Positions 1-10,959 of a stretch of DNA of 64,000 bases are shown here, in pieces (position 1 is the stretch's first letter; every line of letters starts with the position of its first letter). A program made the translations under genes and the position numbers. Source of the stretch: Pseudomonas sp. PSKL.D1 (GTDB taxonomy: Bacteria > Pseudomonadota > Gammaproteobacteria > Pseudomonadales > Pseudomonadaceae). The notes under the pieces were generated by a model, which made no database searches, was not told the DNA's origin, and saw only the letters and a list, made by a program, of their open reading frames with translations. Where the stretch lies: NCBI RefSeq assembly GCF_028898945.1, contig NZ_CP118607.1, positions 1,350,001-1,414,000 on the forward strand, read 5' to 3'.

Positions 1-92
<92 letters not shown>

Positions 93-411
93 ATCGACGA
101 CATCAGCCTGCTGATGAGCTCCCACACGAATTGCTTGATTCAGATGTAAAGGCGACTTAGGCCCTGCGTGGGTCTAATGATGTTCCTGGTCAGAACTCAG
201 AAATGAACATTCAGTTTGAATGTTGATTTCTGACTTTTGTCAGATCGTTCTTTAAAAATTCGGATATGTGATAGATATAGACTGAACACCAGTTTCACTG
301 CTGGTGGATCAGGCTAAGGTAAAATTTGTGAGTTCTGCTCAGTAATGAGCGAAATGCGAATTTTCGGCGAATGTCGTCTTCACAGTATAACCAGATTGCT
401 TGGGGTTATAT
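93..411 (+). other. 16S-23S internal transcribed spacer without tRNA genes
   Basis: This 319-base spacer separates the 16S and 23S genes. I looked for the tRNA-Ile and tRNA-Ala genes usual in Pseudomonas rRNA operons and found neither; no tRNA-like cloverleaf, T-loop or CCA end is visible. It does hold a boxA-like element near 247 and, at its 3' end, one arm of the 23S processing stem. Confidence 0.85.
245..257 (+). promoter_or_regulatory. boxA-like antitermination element
   Basis: TCGTTCTTTAAAA resembles the boxA element (TGCTCTTTAACA) bound as RNA by NusB/NusE for rRNA antitermination. It sits in the 16S-23S spacer, where a second boxA is expected. Confidence 0.6.

Positions 412-418
<7 letters not shown>
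392..418 (+). other. 5' arm of the 23S precursor processing stem
   Basis: CAGATTGCTTGGGGTTATAT before the 23S 5' end pairs almost completely with ATATAACACCCAAGCAATTTG after the 23S 3' end (3302-3322). This is the long duplex that RNase III cuts in bacterial pre-23S rRNA. Confidence 0.7.
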
Positions 419-3303
<2,885 letters not shown>

Positions 3304-3447
3304 ATAACACCCAAGCAATTTGCGCAGGCCTCTGAAAAGAAGCGCCAAATTGTGGTGGTGAAGACGAAAGACCCGAAGATTCGCAACATCACAAATCGCA
3401 TATCCGAATTCGCTAGGCTGTCCAGCTGGACATTCTGGCAACAGAAT

Positions 3448-3566
3448 TTCTTGACGACCATAGAGCATTGGAACCACCTGATCCCATCCCGAACTCAGTA
3501 GTGAAACGATGCATCGCCGATGGTAGTGTGGGGTTTCCCCATGTGAGAGTAGGTCATCGTCAAGAT
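3448..3566 (+). rRNA. 5S ribosomal RNA
   Basis: This 119-base gene carries the conserved core GGAACCACCTGATCCCATCC and the CGATGGTAGTGTGGGGTTTC loop region. Helix I pairs TTCTTGAC at the 5' end with GTCAAGAT at the 3' end. It follows 23S by about 145 bases, the normal 16S-23S-5S order. Confidence 0.95.
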
Positions 3567-3575
3567 TCATTTCGC

Positions 3576-3616
3576 AAAACCCCTATCTGCGCGAGCAGGT
3601 AGGGGTTTTGTCTTTT
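3576..3616 (+). terminator. rRNA operon terminator
   Basis: A strong hairpin, AAAACCCCTATCTGC then GCGA then GCAGGTAGGGGTTTT, is followed by GTCTTTT. It lies 10 bases after 5S and is the intrinsic terminator of the operon. Confidence 0.9.
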
Positions 3617-3677
3617 CTGGATAAAAATTCTTCTCGCATCGATTAATTAAAAATATTACGGGGTGCGACAATATTCC

Positions 3678-3690
3678 CGTCATAATGACG
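3678..3690. promoter_or_regulatory. small inverted repeat before the acetolactate synthase gene
   Basis: CGTCAT-A-ATGACG is a perfect 6-1-6 inverted repeat in the 140-base gap between the rRNA terminator and the acetolactate synthase start. An operator is possible, but I recognise no regulator. Confidence 0.25.
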
Positions 3691-3823
3691 TGACTTTCTC
3701 ACGCCTTCTCTACGTCAAGGCTTGAGTTCGGGGCACTCCTGGCCCCCGGACAGAGCGATGCCAGCGTACCGTGCTGCGCATTACTGGACTTTTACCGCCC
3801 TATCATTTGAGGATAGAAGCAAG

Positions 3824-5467
3824 ATGGCCAAGGCCGCCGATGTCGTTGTGCAATGCCTGGAAAACGAAGGTGTCGAGTATGTGTTCGGCATTCCTGGTGA
3901 GGAAAACCTCGACCTGCTGGAATCCCTGCGCAAGTCGAAGATCAAGCTGGTCCTGACCCGTCACGAGCAGTCTGCGGGCTTCATGGCCGCTACCTATGGC
4001 CGCCTGACCGGCAAGACCGGCGTCAGCCTGTCGACCCTGGGCCCAGGTGCTACCAACCTGGTTACCGCCAGTGCATACGCCTACCTGGGCGGCATGCCGA
4101 TGATGATGATTACCGGCCAGAAGCCGATCAAGAAGTCCAAGCAGGGCCGCTTCCAGATCATCGACGTGTGCGGCATGATGGACCCCATCACCAAGTACAC
4201 TCACCAGTTCGCCTCCGCCGACAACATCCCGTCGCGCATGCGTGAAGCCTTCCGCCTGGCCGAAGAAGAGAAGCCGGGCGCGGTGCATCTGGAACTGCCG
4301 GAAGACATCGCTGCCGAGCAGACCGATGCCATGCCGATCCCGCCAAGCCTGCACCGCCGCCCGCTGGCCGAGCACGTGGCCATCGAAGCCGCCATCGAGA
4401 AACTGCGCACCGCCCGCAGCCCGATCCTGGTGATCGGCGCCGGCGCCAACCGCAAGATGACCGCCAAGGTTCTCAAGCAGCTGATTGACCAGACCGGCAT
4501 TCCATTCGTGACCACCCAGCTGGGCAAGGGTGTGGTCGACGAGCGTCACCCGCGCTTCCTGGGTAACGCTGCGCTGTCGTCCGGTGACTTCGTGCACCGT
4601 GCGATCGAAGCGGCTGACCTGATCATCAACATCGGCCACGATGTGATCGAGAAGCCACCGTTCTTCATGGTTCGTGGTGGCACCGAAGTCATTCACATCA
4701 GCTTCCGCTCCGCCGAAGTCGATGCCGTGTACTTCCCGCAGGTTGAAGTGATTGGCGACATCGCCAACGCCGTTTGGCAGATCGCCGAAGGCCTGGGCGA
4801 CACATCGCACTGGGACTTCACCCGCCTGCTGACCATCCGCGAAGCTAACGAAACCCAAATCGCTGAAGGTGCCGACGACAATCGCTTCCCGGTCTACCCG
4901 CAGCGCCTGGTTGCCGACATCCGTCGCGTACTGCCGTCCGAAGGCATCGTTGCCCTGGACAACGGCATCTACAAGATCTGGTTCGCCCGTAACTACAAGG
5001 CGCACAAGCCGAACACCGTGCTGCTGGACAACGCCCTGGCGACCATGGGCGCTGGCCTGCCATCGGCCATGGCCGCGCACCTGGTGTACCCGGACCGCCC
5101 GGTGATCTCGGTATGCGGTGACGGCGGCTTCATGATGAACAGCCAGGAACTGGAAACCGCAGTACGCCTTGGCATGCACATCACTGTGGTGATCCTGCGT
5201 GACGACGGCTACGGCATGATCCGCTGGAAGCAGGCCAACATGGGCTTCACCGATTTCGGCCTGGACTACGGCAACCCGGACTTCGTCAAATACGCCGAAG
5301 CCTACGGTGCCAATGGCCACCGCGTGGAAAGCGCCGAAGGTTTGCTGCCGCTGCTTGAGCACTGCATCAAGACCCCAGGCGTGCACGTGATCGACTGCCC
5401 GGTCGATTACAGCGAGAACGACCGCATCCTCAACAGCGAGCTGCGTGAGCGCGCGCTGGCGGTATAA
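3824..5467 (+). CDS. Acetolactate synthase, catabolic-type (thiamine diphosphate enzyme)
   Basis: A 547-residue ThDP-dependent enzyme predicted to condense two pyruvates to acetolactate. The N-terminal PYR domain has GIPGEENLDLLE with the catalytic Glu, then RHEQSAGFMA and GPGATN. The central domain follows, and the C-terminal domain carries the ThDP motif GDGGFMMN...LRDD. The RFDDR-type FAD segment of biosynthetic enzymes is not seen; the equivalent stretch reads INIGHDVIEKPPF, as in catabolic AlsS-like proteins. I chose the ATG at 3824 (preceded by GAGG) rather than an upstream TTG, because MAKAADVVVQCL matches the family N-terminus. No regulatory subunit or alsD is adjacent. The exact 2-keto acid substrate is uncertain. 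Confidence 0.85.
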   Translation: MAKAADVVVQCLENEGVEYVFGIPGEENLDLLESLRKSKIKLVLTRHEQSAGFMAATYGRLTGKTGVSLSTLGPGATNLVTASAYAYLGGMPMMMITGQKPIKKSKQGRFQIIDVCGMMDPITKYTHQFASADNIPSRMREAFRLAEEEKPGAVHLELPEDIAAEQTDAMPIPPSLHRRPLAEHVAIEAAIEKLRTARSPILVIGAGANRKMTAKVLKQLIDQTGIPFVTTQLGKGVVDERHPRFLGNAALSSGDFVHRAIEAADLIINIGHDVIEKPPFFMVRGGTEVIHISFRSAEVDAVYFPQVEVIGDIANAVWQIAEGLGDTSHWDFTRLLTIREANETQIAEGADDNRFPVYPQRLVADIRRVLPSEGIVALDNGIYKIWFARNYKAHKPNTVLLDNALATMGAGLPSAMAAHLVYPDRPVISVCGDGGFMMNSQELETAVRLGMHITVVILRDDGYGMIRWKQANMGFTDFGLDYGNPDFVKYAEAYGANGHRVESAEGLLPLLEHCIKTPGVHVIDCPVDYSENDRILNSELRERALAV

Positions 5468-5481
5468 GGCTTGACGGCCTG

Positions 5482-5532
5482 TTCGCGGGGCAAGTCGGGG
5501 CGGCGCAACGCCACCCCGACTTGCCCCGCGAA
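5482..5532. terminator. long hairpin after the acetolactate synthase gene
   Basis: TTCGCGGGGCAAGTCGGGG pairs with CCCCGACTTGCCCCGCGAA around a short GC-rich loop. It lies 15 bases after the stop codon. It is probably a REP-like palindrome acting as terminator or mRNA stabiliser; there is no clear U-run. Confidence 0.55.
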
Positions 5533-5595
5533 TGCTTTGTAGCTGTAAACAATGTGCTAGGGTGCACGCAAATCTCCATCCCAGGACACCCGCAC

Positions 5596-6141
5596 ATGCT
5601 CCCCGCGCTCAGCGAAAAAGAACTCGACCGCCTCGAAGACCTGCTGATCACCTATGGCAACGATTACTCGGTGCTCAACCTGGCCGAACTCAACGGCTTT
5701 TTCACCGCTCTCGCCAGCTCCCCGATCACAGTAACCCCTGAGCAGTGGCTACCTGCCGTTGCAGGCGGCAAAGTGCCCAAGTTCAAGAGCCAGGCCCAGG
5801 AAGAAGCCTACACTGCGCTGATGCTGCGCTACGCCCACCAAGTGGCTGAAGAGCTGGGCGAAGACCTCGACGCATTTGAACCGCTGTTCGAAGAAAGCGA
5901 GGAAGGCCCGGCGATCATCCTGGAAGAATGGTGCTTCGGTTACATGCGCGGCACTCAGGTGGCTGAGTGGGGTGAATTGCCGCCCGAGCAGGATCAGTTG
6001 CTCAAGGCTATTTCGCTGCATGGTCTTGAAGACAATTTTGAACTGCTGGACTCGATGAGTTTTGATGAGCACCAAGCATGCGTGCCGCTGGTGGTTGAAG
6101 CGGCACGTGGTTTGTACCGCTATCAAAACCAGCGCCACTGA
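5596..6141 (+). CDS. YecA/YgfB (UPF0149) family protein
   Basis: A 181-residue acidic cytoplasmic protein. It shows the family hallmarks ELNGFFTALASSP near residue 36, EEWCFGYMRG near 110 and a conserved acidic C-terminal half. It ends without the C-terminal SEC-C metal-binding motif found in longer YecA proteins. The family's biochemical role is unknown. I used the ATG at 5596, since the upstream reading frame (TTG at 5521) overlaps the preceding hairpin and is not family-like. A REP pair follows. Confidence 0.8.
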   Translation: MLPALSEKELDRLEDLLITYGNDYSVLNLAELNGFFTALASSPITVTPEQWLPAVAGGKVPKFKSQAQEEAYTALMLRYAHQVAEELGEDLDAFEPLFEESEEGPAIILEEWCFGYMRGTQVAEWGELPPEQDQLLKAISLHGLEDNFELLDSMSFDEHQACVPLVVEAARGLYRYQNQRH

Positions 6142-6162
6142 GCCCGATTATGTAGGAATGTC

Positions 6163-6244
6163 GCTGGCCTCATCGCGGATAAATCCGCTCCTACAGGGTT
6201 GCGCTGATAATGTAGGAGCGGATTTATCCGCGATGAGGCCAGCA
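6163..6244. repeat. REP inverted pair
   Basis: GCTGGCCTCATCGCGGATAA (continuing to CCGCTCCTACA) is followed 14 bases later by its inverted copy. This is the P. putida-type REP palindrome. It sits between the convergent UPF0149 and TonB-receptor genes, where it can act as a bidirectional 3'-end structure. Confidence 0.9.
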
Positions 6245-6252
6245 CAGGCTAC

Positions 6253-8583
6253 TCAAAACCCAAGACTGACCGTCGCCACCAGCGAAGCCGGCTCCCCGGC
6301 ATAATTCCCCGAGCTGGCAATCGTCTCGATGTAGTCCTTGTCCAACACATTGCGCGCATTCAGCGACACCCGCAGGTTCTCGTCGAAGTCGTAGAACACG
6401 CTCATGTCCAGCCGACCGTAACCGCTGGCGCTGTAGCTGTTGGCCAGATCTCCATAACGTTTGCCCGCAAAGAACACGCCGGCGCCGAAGCCAAGGCCTT
6501 GCAGGGCGCCATCCTGCAGCTGATAAGTCGACCAGAGCGACCCACTGACCACCGGTACCCCCTCAAGCCGGTTACCTTCTTCATAGCGGGTGTCCTCCAC
6601 CAGCTTGGCATCCAGCACCGCAATGTTGCCGATCACGTTCCAGCCGTCGCGGATCTCACCGCTCACGTCCAGTTCAACACCCCGCACCCGTTGTTCCCCT
6701 GTCTGAATCGAATAGCTGCTGTCCAACGGATCATTGGCAGCCAGGTTCTCGCGGCGAATTTCAAAGGCCGACAAAGTGGCAGACAGGCGCTCGGGAATAA
6801 CGTCGTACTTGGCGCCAATCTCGTACTGCTTGCCGGTTTCCGGGTCGAGCACGCTGCCGTCGCGGGTCAGGCGGTTTTGCGGGGCAAAGGAGGTGCTGTA
6901 GCTGACGTACAACGCCAGGCGTTCGGTCGGTTGGTAAACCAGCCCGGCGCGTGGCGAAGTGTCGGACGGGTCAATATCGATGTCGTTGTAAGCACCCGTT
7001 GCCGTGTAGTTGCGGTTGCGCTGCTTGACCTGGTCATAACGCACACCTAGCAACAGTTTCCATTGTTCGCTCAGGTCGATCTGGTCCTGCAGGTAAACGC
7101 CGTAGCTTTCCTGATCAAAGCGCGAGTCTTCACCAAAACTGAATGCGCCCGGTTGGGCACCATGCACAGGGTTCCAGAAGTTCAGGGGGGCAACGTTTGC
7201 CCGCAACATGGTCACGCTGCGCTTGCCGTTGACCGACTCCACCCCGGCCAGCAACTGGTGGCCCAGGCCGCCCGTGGTGAAGCGAGCAATCGCCTCGAAC
7301 TGGGCGCTGAGCGAACGCTGGGTTTCATCGAAGTCGGTGGCGCGGCGGGTGAGGGTGAAACCGTCCTTTTCCAGTGTGCGCTGGGAGATGTTGAGCATGC
7401 TCTTGTTGGAATGATCCCAGCGCGTGACCTGCCGTAAGGTCAACCAGTCGTTGAGGTCGTGTTCCAGTTTGAACCAGGCTGCAGTCTTGTCACTGTCGCT
7501 GTGGGACCACGGCTCTTCGAGAAACACCTTGTGCCGCGAATCGACCCGGTCCCCGATTACTTGCAGGCCGCGGTCATACTGGGCGTCGGTTTCGGTATAT
7601 TCCAGGCCCGCATCCAGGCGGGTGCGGTCGTTGGGGGTCCAGGCCAGCGACGGGGCGAAATGGCGGCGGTGGCTGTCGCGATACAGGTCGCGAAAGCTGC
7701 CCTCGGTCTGGTAGGCCATGGCCAGGCTGCCAGCCAAGCCGTGCTCGGCTGATAACGGACCGCTCAGCCAGGCCTGACCGCGTTGGTAGTCGTAGGAGCC
7801 GGCTTGCACCTTGAACTGCGCCTCTGGTACCAGGCTGGGCCGGCGTGTCACGACGTTGATCAAGCCGCCCGGGTTGCCACGGCCATACAGTACCGAGGCC
7901 GGGCCCTTGAGCACTTCAATGCGCTCCACACCGGCCAGGTCGGTCAGGATTTCCGGGCGAACCGTCAGCGAGTTGGTCAGTACGCCATCGATGGCGTAGG
8001 TAGTGCCCTGGAAACCACGCACGATGAAGCTCTCCACGCTGCCGCCATGGGTGTTGCCGCGCTGGATGCTGCTGACGTTGCTCAGGGCGTCGGCCATGCT
8101 GGTGGCTTGCTGGTCTTCGAGTACTTGACGCGGCACCACCTGGATGGATTGCGGTATATCCCGCAGGGCGGCGTCGGTCTTGGTGCCGACGCTACTGTGC
8201 GAGGCTTTGTAGCCTTGCAGTGGGCCGATGGCGGAGGGGAGGGCGTCGTGCAAACCGTTGATGTTGGTCGAATCCAGATGCAAGGATGAAGAAGTGGGCT
8301 TGTGACGCAGGGTGTAGGTATTGCCGGTTTGCGGGACAGCTTCCAGCGGCGTGCCGCGCAGCAGTTGTTCAAAGCCTTGTGCGGTGCCGACGTCGCCTTG
8401 CAGGCCGGGGCTTTGCAGGTCGTTGACCATGGCCGGGTCGAGCGGCAGGGTCACGCCCGCCTGGGCAGCGAACTCGGCCAGGGCCTGGCCCAATGGGCCG
8501 GCGGGGATCGCGTAATGGCGATCTTCGGCCCAGGCGAGGGGTGAGGCGATAAGGCTGGCGAGCAAGGTAAGTCGGATACGCAT
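6253..8583 (-). CDS. TonB-dependent ferric-siderophore receptor with STN domain
   Basis: A 776-residue outer-membrane receptor. It has a signal peptide ending LAWA, then a secretin/TonB N-terminal (STN) signalling domain (about 25-95, DRHYAIPAGPLGQALAEFA). The plug domain (about 130-245) has DIPQSIQVVP and VERIEVLKGPASVLYGRG, and a 22-strand barrel ends in Phe (SLVATVSLGF). The STN domain marks it as a transducing receptor that signals to FecR. It lies downstream of fecI-fecR on the same strand with a 97-base gap, the usual cell-surface signalling arrangement. The siderophore cannot be told from sequence alone; hydroxamate receptors of the FoxA/FiuA type are the nearest resemblance. Confidence 0.9.
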   Translation of the reverse strand: MRIRLTLLASLIASPLAWAEDRHYAIPAGPLGQALAEFAAQAGVTLPLDPAMVNDLQSPGLQGDVGTAQGFEQLLRGTPLEAVPQTGNTYTLRHKPTSSSLHLDSTNINGLHDALPSAIGPLQGYKASHSSVGTKTDAALRDIPQSIQVVPRQVLEDQQATSMADALSNVSSIQRGNTHGGSVESFIVRGFQGTTYAIDGVLTNSLTVRPEILTDLAGVERIEVLKGPASVLYGRGNPGGLINVVTRRPSLVPEAQFKVQAGSYDYQRGQAWLSGPLSAEHGLAGSLAMAYQTEGSFRDLYRDSHRRHFAPSLAWTPNDRTRLDAGLEYTETDAQYDRGLQVIGDRVDSRHKVFLEEPWSHSDSDKTAAWFKLEHDLNDWLTLRQVTRWDHSNKSMLNISQRTLEKDGFTLTRRATDFDETQRSLSAQFEAIARFTTGGLGHQLLAGVESVNGKRSVTMLRANVAPLNFWNPVHGAQPGAFSFGEDSRFDQESYGVYLQDQIDLSEQWKLLLGVRYDQVKQRNRNYTATGAYNDIDIDPSDTSPRAGLVYQPTERLALYVSYSTSFAPQNRLTRDGSVLDPETGKQYEIGAKYDVIPERLSATLSAFEIRRENLAANDPLDSSYSIQTGEQRVRGVELDVSGEIRDGWNVIGNIAVLDAKLVEDTRYEEGNRLEGVPVVSGSLWSTYQLQDGALQGLGFGAGVFFAGKRYGDLANSYSASGYGRLDMSVFYDFDENLRVSLNARNVLDKDYIETIASSGNYAGEPASLVATVSLGF

Positions 8584-8680
8584 TGGGGCTTCCTGACGGC
8601 GTTAAAGTGGGTTGTCAGGAAGAGGACACGGGCGTCTGGCAAAACACGACATCGTGACATTCAGTTTTTTTACTGAAGCC

Positions 8681-9610
8681 TCACCCTCCACCAGCAACCA
8701 CCGTCACCCAATACCGCGTGACATACCTGAGCTGTACCGGAAATGCCATGGCCAACGCTGCCAGGGCAGCATCAGTGTCATTCAGCTGGAAGGTGCCCGA
8801 TACCCGAATGCCAGCCACCTCCGGCGCACAACGGGTCCACCCCTGCCGGTAGCGCGCCAGTTCGCCGACAAATTGCGCCAGCGGCATGCGATCAACCCGC
8901 AATACCCCGTCTACCCAATCCGCCCTGACGGCCGCTGCCTCGAACAGGCCAACTTCACGCTCGCTTACCCAAGCCCATTGGCCAGCCTCGATGCGTAGTG
9001 TCGCCGCTTGGTTCGGCGTAACCGCCACCGCGCCTTCAAGCACGCTGAGCACATCATGGCCCTCGTATTGACGCACCACGAACCGCGTGCCAAGCGGCAT
9101 GAACACGGCCCGCCCGGAACGCAGCAGCAACGGGCGAGGGTCCTTGCCGGTGCTGACGTACACTTCGCCCTTACGCAGCACCAGCAGGCGTTCAGTGGTG
9201 CTGTAGCGGATGTCGACGGCCGTGTCGGTGTTCAGGTGCAGCTCGGTACCGTCGTCCAGCGTCAGCCGCCGCTGCTCGCCTACGGCGGTGCTGGCATCGG
9301 CCATCAGGTTGTTCAGCGCGCCCGTGCGCGACAGGCTCACGCCGAGCGAGCCCAGTACTACAAGGGACGTCAGGGCTTTCAGCGCGGTGCGCCGGCTTCG
9401 CTGCAAGGTGACGCGGGCGAGGTCGGAGGGGATCATCTGTACCTGAGCGCTGAACCGCGTTGCCAGTTGCCAGGCACGTTCGTGCTCGGCATCCGCCGCT
9501 CGCCAGGCTGCACACGCCAGCCGTTGCTGCTCGCTGGCATCCTGTTGCAACTGCAGGACCCAGCGCGCCGCTTGCTGCGCCACTGTGCGTGATACGGGCT
9601 GCGCGCTCAT
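8681..9610 (-). CDS. FecR-family anti-sigma factor / signal transducer
   Basis: A 309-residue inner-membrane regulator. The cytoplasmic N-terminus has the DUF4880 motif AARWVLQLQQDASEQQRLACAAWRAAD split over residues 12-38. A single membrane helix lies near 85-105 (ALKALTSLVVLGSLGVSL), followed by the periplasmic FecR domain (GEQRRLTLDDGTELHLNTDTA, then GEVYV). It would hold the adjacent sigma factor until the loaded receptor signals. The ATG at 9610 overlaps the fecI stop as ATGA, giving translational coupling; a start ten codons upstream would overlap fecI more and lacks family support. Confidence 0.9.
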   Translation of the reverse strand: MSAQPVSRTVAQQAARWVLQLQQDASEQQRLACAAWRAADAEHERAWQLATRFSAQVQMIPSDLARVTLQRSRRTALKALTSLVVLGSLGVSLSRTGALNNLMADASTAVGEQRRLTLDDGTELHLNTDTAVDIRYSTTERLLVLRKGEVYVSTGKDPRPLLLRSGRAVFMPLGTRFVVRQYEGHDVLSVLEGAVAVTPNQAATLRIEAGQWAWVSEREVGLFEAAAVRADWVDGVLRVDRMPLAQFVGELARYRQGWTRCAPEVAGIRVSGTFQLNDTDAALAALAMAFPVQLRYVTRYWVTVVAGGG

Positions 9611-10113
9611 GGCCACTGCTCCGAGGCCAGCACGATGCATTCCTCAAAAGCTCGCAGCAACCAGCGCTGCACGGTGCGCACGTTCACGGCCATCTCAAGG
9701 GCAATCTGCTCCTGGCTGTACCCTTCAAGCTGTGACAGCAGAAATGCCCGGCGTGCCTTTTCAGGTAGCCGTGCCAGCACCTGATCGACCGCATGCAGTG
9801 CTTCCAGCATCGCCGCGTGGTGCTCGGCACCGGGCGCATCGTCTTCAGGCAATGTGGCCAGGGCCTCAAGGTAGGCCCGCTCAAGGGAGCGACGGCGGTA
9901 GAGGTTGAGCAGCAGGCGGCGGGCAATGGTGGCGAGGTAAGCGCGGGGTTCGCGCAGTTCGGCAGGTGGCGTATGAGTGAGCAGCTTTACGAAAGTGTCC
10001 TGGCTCAGGTCCGCCGCATCGCAACGGTCATGCACCCGGCGATACAGCCAGCCTTGCAGCCAGCCGTGATGGCTGCGGTAGAGCTGCTGGACAGGGGCAT
10101 GATCCGGAGGCAT
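9607..10113 (-). CDS. FecI-family extracytoplasmic-function sigma factor
   Basis: A 168-residue ECF sigma factor. Region 2 (LYRSHHGWLQGWLYRRVHD then AADLSQDTFVKLL) binds core polymerase and the -10 element. Region 4 (LPEKARRAFLLSQLEGYSQE then RTVQRWLLRAFEEC) binds the -35. I start it at the ATG at 10113 because MPPDHAPVQQLYRSHHGW matches FecI N-termini. The longer frame from 10167 would run through the probable Fur box. It heads the fecI-fecR-receptor unit and should drive the receptor promoter when iron is short and the siderophore is bound. Confidence 0.9.
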   Translation of the reverse strand: MPPDHAPVQQLYRSHHGWLQGWLYRRVHDRCDAADLSQDTFVKLLTHTPPAELREPRAYLATIARRLLLNLYRRRSLERAYLEALATLPEDDAPGAEHHAAMLEALHAVDQVLARLPEKARRAFLLSQLEGYSQEQIALEMAVNVRTVQRWLLRAFEECIVLASEQWP

Positions 10114-10130
10114 GGCGGCTGCGAGGGCTG

Positions 10131-10155
10131 TTATTGAGAATGGGTTGCATTCTAG
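10131..10155 (-). promoter_or_regulatory. probable Fur box upstream of fecI
   Basis: On the minus strand the sequence reads GAATGCAACCCATTCTCAAT, close to the GCAAATGATTCTCATT style of Pseudomonas Fur sites. It ends about 20 bases before the fecI ATG at 10113, so iron-loaded Fur could block transcription of the sigma factor. The match is imperfect. Confidence 0.5.
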
Positions 10156-10319
10156 GCGTAATGGCAAGCTGTCAGCAATTGGTGTTTTCCATCAGCATTC
10201 AAACGATTATTTCGACTGGCGAAATTATGGTTTGCTCCGCGCACGGATTCTGTTGTTAACCGAATCAGCGCAGTCTTTACTCCATCGGCACCACCCCGGT
10301 GCCTTCAGGAGCCACGACC

Positions 10320-10940
10320 ATGATCAAACTCTATCACTTCCCCAAATCCGGCCACGCTCACCGCATTCAACTGATGCTTTCGCTGCTGGATATCCCCACT
10401 GAACTCGTGTTTGTCGACCTGGCAAAAGGTGCGCACAAAAAGCCGGAATTTCTCGCGATCAACCCCGTTGGCCAAGTGCCGGTGATCGATGACAACGGCA
10501 CCGTGATCGCCGACTCCAATGCGATTTTGGTGTACCTGGCCTTGAAACATGACGGTGAGCGCTGGTTGCCCACTGACCCAACAGGCGCTGCCCGCGTGCA
10601 GCGTTGGCTCTCGGTAGCTGCCGGCCCGCTGGCCTTCGGCCCGGCTGCTGCGCGCCTGGTCACGGTATTCGGCGCCTCCTTCAACAGCGATGAAGTCATT
10701 GCCCGTGCCCACACACTGCTCAAGGTCATCGAAGACGAACTGGCCAAGTCGCCCTTCCTGGTGGGGGATCACGCCACCATCGCCGATGTAGCCAACTACT
10801 CTTACATCGCCCACGCCCCCGAGGGCAACGTATCACTGGAACCTTACCCCAACGTGCGCGCCTGGCTGGCGCGGATCGAAGCATTGCCCGGCTTTGTGCC
10901 GATGCCGCGCACGGTCATCGGCCTGCAGACCACTCTCTGA
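10320..10940 (+). CDS. Glutathione S-transferase
   Basis: A 206-residue cytosolic GST. The thioredoxin-like N-terminal domain (1-80) has [16 protein letters not shown] with the likely catalytic Ser10, the cis-Pro loop NPVGQVPVI and the [10 protein letters not shown] glutathione gamma-Glu site. The helical C-terminal domain has the N-capping motif [15 protein letters not shown]. The ATG at 10320 has AGGAG 8 bases upstream, so I rejected the in-frame ATG at 10299. The flavo-iron-sulfur gene follows after 19 bases, suggesting one operon, possibly for electrophile detoxification (inference). Confidence 0.9.
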   Translation: MIKLYHFPKSGHAHRIQLMLSLLDIPTELVFVDLAKGAHKKPEFLAINPVGQVPVIDDNGTVIADSNAILVYLALKHDGERWLPTDPTGAARVQRWLSVAAGPLAFGPAAARLVTVFGASFNSDEVIARAHTLLKVIEDELAKSPFLVGDHATIADVANYSYIAHAPEGNVSLEPYPNVRAWLARIEALPGFVPMPRTVIGLQTTL

Positions 10941-10959
10941 CCCTTTGAGGAATGCCGCC

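Noticed and set aside
3803..5386. A 527-residue minus-strand frame opposite the acetolactate synthase gene
   Set aside because: It is the antisense shadow of a clear ThDP enzyme in GC-rich DNA; its translation is His/Val/Gly-biased with no domain.
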